Assembly (NCBI RefSeq): GCF_032714475.1 | Contig: NZ_JAWDKD010000002.1 | Coordinates: forward strand, 46,052-110,051 | Source: Methanolapillus africanus | GTDB taxonomy: Archaea; Halobacteriota; Methanosarcinia; Methanosarcinales; Methanosarcinaceae | Reading direction: 5' to 3' | DNA length: 64,000 nucleotides | Part shown: piece after piece, positions 62,093 to 64,000 of the stretch | Layout: the number at the start of each line of letters is the position of its first letter | Numbering within the stretch: position 1 is the first letter of the stretch | Notes under the pieces: generated by a model | What the model was told of the DNA's origin: nothing | The model's input: only the letters and a program-made list of their open reading frames with translations | Databases searched by the model: none | Position numbers and translations under genes: made by a program

Positions 62093-63428
62093 GGTCTGCC
62101 ACCCCCTCGGGGCCTGCGATGATGGATTTGCGGAGCAGGTAGACGTCCAAGACGAACAAGATCAGGTAGAAGAGAACCAAAAGTCCCATCGAGAAGATGA
62201 TCTGAACGGCCGGAATCGGCGAAACGGCGTCCGACGTCCGGAAGAGGTCGTACACAATCCAGGGCTGGCGGCCGACTTCGGCAACGGTCCAGCCAAGCAT
62301 AATGGCAATGTACGGCAGCGGAATGCTGTAAAGCATGAGCCTCATGTAGCGCTTTGCGTTTTTGGATTGCATGGTTTTGTCTTTGATGACAAAATAAAGA
62401 CCTGCAAACGCTTCCAAAATAAAGACCATACCCAGCATCACCATAAGTCTGAAGCTGTAGAATGTAATATCCACCGGCGGACGATCATCTTCCGGAATAT
62501 CGTTGAGACCGGTCACATTTCCATGTATATCGCCCGTCAGCAGGAAACTGCCGAGATAGGGAATGCCGATCAGCTGGACAATGTTTTTGCCCTGCGATTC
62601 CGAGGGAATTTGAATCAAATACATCGGTTTATCGGTTCCGCTTGTCCAAACAGCTTCCATGGAAGCGGCTTTGACCGGCTGAACGTCGCTGATGTAGTGG
62701 CCGTAGAGGAGGCCGAGGCCCGGCAAAAGAAGGGCGGAAATCACCAAAGCGTAGACGCCGATTTTCATAGATGTTTGGAAGATGTCAACGTTGGACTTCT
62801 TATTTTTAAGCAAGTGGTAACCGCTGATAGCGACGACGAAAATGGCGGACAGCAAATAAGCGGAAAGAAGCGTGTGAATCAACATGTACCAAAGATACGG
62901 ATTGGTTAACACATCGATGAAACTGGTCATAAAAATCTGGCTGCCGTCGGCGGCCATTTCATAACCGGTTGGGTGCTGCATAAAAGCGTTGGCGGTAATA
63001 ATCCAAATAGCGGAAATGGTTGTTCCGAGAGCCACCATGACCATTGAAAACGCTTTAAGCGCCGGTTTTTTGTGGCTGGTGAAAAGCCAGATGCCGAAAA
63101 ACGTCGCTTCCAGGAAGAAAGCGATTAAGGCTTCAAGCGCCAGCGGGGACGCGAAAACGTCGCCCATGAATTCAGAATACGGACCCCAATTGGTTCCGAA
63201 CTGGAAGGTCATCGCAAATCCGGTCACAATACCGAACGCGAAGTTGATTTTGAATAAATTGCCAAAAAAAGCGGCGGATTTTTTCCACTTTTCGTTGAGA
63301 GTTCTCCAAAAGGCCACTTCGTAGCCGGCCACCAGGAGTCCGAGTCCAATCGTCAACGGGACGAAAATAAAGTGGAAAAAGACGGTGGCTGCAAACTGAA
63401 GACGGCTGAGCATAATAATATCCATCAT
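62085..63428 (-). CDS. cydA: Cytochrome bd oxidase subunit I (CydA)
   Basis: This subunit of about 447 residues binds haems b and d. Haem ligands are seen as H19 (ATVFFHF), H185 (LIHTLL) and a Met in YSFRLMVML; E99 and E107 (LALEALIAFFLEA) line the proton path. The quinol loop has QPVKAASMEA with the conserved Lys and Glu, and is of the short type. I choose ATG 63428, just after AGGTGACA; a GTG at 63437 lies within that site. In a methanogen the electron donor should be reduced methanophenazine or another carrier rather than quinol. It would remove O2. Confidence 0.95.
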   Translation of the reverse strand: MMDIIMLSRLQFAATVFFHFIFVPLTIGLGLLVAGYEVAFWRTLNEKWKKSAAFFGNLFKINFAFGIVTGFAMTFQFGTNWGPYSEFMGDVFASPLALEALIAFFLEATFFGIWLFTSHKKPALKAFSMVMVALGTTISAIWIITANAFMQHPTGYEMAADGSQIFMTSFIDVLTNPYLWYMLIHTLLSAYLLSAIFVVAISGYHLLKNKKSNVDIFQTSMKIGVYALVISALLLPGLGLLYGHYISDVQPVKAASMEAVWTSGTDKPMYLIQIPSESQGKNIVQLIGIPYLGSFLLTGDIHGNVTGLNDIPEDDRPPVDITFYSFRLMVMLGMVFILEAFAGLYFVIKDKTMQSKNAKRYMRLMLYSIPLPYIAIMLGWTVAEVGRQPWIVYDLFRTSDAVSPIPAVQIIFSMGLLVLFYLILFVLDVYLLRKSIIAGPEGVADHA

Positions 63429-63800
63429 AGATGTCACCTGTGCTGTTTAACGAAAAATATCACGTCTGTAAATTTAAGCTGTTACCGATTTTTTAAGACC
63501 GATTTAATCATACCGATTGACCGGCACTGATTTCCCGGAGATTCCGACCCCATTCACGAAAAAGATCCGGAATTTATTATTGAGAGAAAAATCTCTTCAA
63601 TAATATAAATCGAAACAATATAGATCTCCAAAACATTAAATTCTTTTCATATATCTGAAATTTAATTAAAAGAAATCTATCCTTATTGGGAATGATTATT
63701 AAAATATAAAAAGGTAATCGACAAATAAGAAAAATAAAAAAAGGAAACAAGACGACGAATTATATTTTGTATTTTGAATTAAAATTTGAAAATAATATAT
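63429..63800. other. Upstream region of cydAB
   Basis: This is an AT-rich gap with the ribosome-binding site AGGTGACA next to cydA. Several TATA-like runs (for example near 63640) make an exact promoter call uncertain. No gene is visible. Confidence 0.45.
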
Positions 63801-63807
63801 AAAATAT

Positions 63808-64000
63808 CAATTTCATTCAATTTCATCAATTTCATCAATTTCATTCAATTTCATTCAATTTCATCAATTTCATTCAATTTCATTCAATTTCATTCAATTT
63901 CATTCAATTTCATTCAATTTCATTCAATTTCATTCAATTTCATTCAATTTCATTCAATTTCATTCAATTTCATTCAATTTCATTCAATTTCATTCAATTT
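63808..64000. repeat. 10-bp tandem repeat (CATTCAATTT) running off the window
   Basis: About 19 copies of CATTCAATTT, with a few shorter CATCAATTT forms at the left, fill the end of the window and continue beyond it. The direct-repeat array has no spacers and is not CRISPR. It lies about 380 bp upstream of cydA. Confidence 0.9.

Noticed and set aside
60959..62122. 387-codon plus-strand frame opposite cydB
   Set aside because: It mirrors the codon bias of cydB on the other strand, has an unnatural charged composition, and cydB is clearly the real gene.
63808..64000. Repeat array considered as CRISPR
   Set aside because: The units are 10 bp and contiguous, with no unique spacers and no cas genes in the window.

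Overview
The window comes from a methanogenic archaeon of the order Methanosarcinales. A reduced, gut-type relative such as Methanimicrococcus is my best guess, and that genus is an inference. The archaeal evidence is direct: TFB, Rpo7, Spt4, aIF2-gamma, Gar1, S24e, S27ae, L30e, archaeal NusA, sn-glycerol-1-phosphate dehydrogenase, PurP, the archaeal mevalonate branch (aconitase-X pair plus UbiD-type decarboxylase), UPF0179, DUF2150, DUF63 and an archaeal RNase P RNA. Coding DNA is moderately GC-rich. Spacers are long and very AT-rich, and they hold many repeats.

Layout. 1-1.3 kb (minus): L30e, NusA and S12 (cut by the window edge), with a long structured leader. 2.2-15.8 kb: the conserved aIF2-gamma / PIN / Rpo7 / Spt4 / dephospho-CoA kinase / S24e / S27ae cluster, interrupted by surface genes (a glycosidase-like lipoprotein, a zinc-ribbon repeat protein and a GLUG-repeat lipoprotein). 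A second GLUG paralogue lies beyond S27ae. 16.3-30 kb: a DUF4062/ATPase protein, PurP, two SpoIIM-like and one DUF63 membrane proteins, EgsA, UPF0179, DUF2150, a methanogen hypothetical and three DUF4013-like membrane proteins. 30.9-35.2 kb: an operon of UbiD decarboxylase, AcnX large and small subunits and a B12/radical-SAM protein. 35.2-42.8 kb: small hypotheticals, a ferredoxin-like protein, a secreted protein, Fic, two DUF116 proteins with a His-rich protein, and a membrane protein. 42.9-43.2 kb: RNase P RNA (minus). 43.4-52 kb: an ATPase_2/DUF234 protein, PurL, LarB-LarC, a likely structured small RNA in a gene-free gap, a DUF296 protein and an anSME-like radical-SAM enzyme. 52.5-63.4 kb: Ca2+-type P-ATPase, PpdK, Gar1, TFB and CydB/CydA. 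The window ends in a 10-bp tandem repeat.

The most novel signal is in the spacers. A family of 265-503 bp elements (A 1792-2056, B 25396-25898, F 60646-60971, plus partial C, D and E) has terminal inverted repeats TCAAGCAAACCATCCCGC / GCGGGATGGTTTGCTTGA. Next to each end is a hairpin whose two arms change together between copies, and some copies carry 45-bp tandem units inside. A second motif with core GCGCGCGTTA, often beside these elements, occurs about ten times and only between genes. A separate gap at 49.86-50.06 kb has a strong TATA box, two perfect hairpins (one with a C-rich loop) and a T-rich end, and looks like an undescribed small RNA.

The genes cover core information processing, de novo purine synthesis (PurP, PurL), archaeal lipid synthesis (EgsA and the mevalonate branch), C3/C4 metabolism (PpdK), nickel-pincer cofactor synthesis (LarB/C), oxygen reduction (CydAB) and cell-surface or host interaction (GLUG lipoproteins, glycosidase-like lipoprotein).
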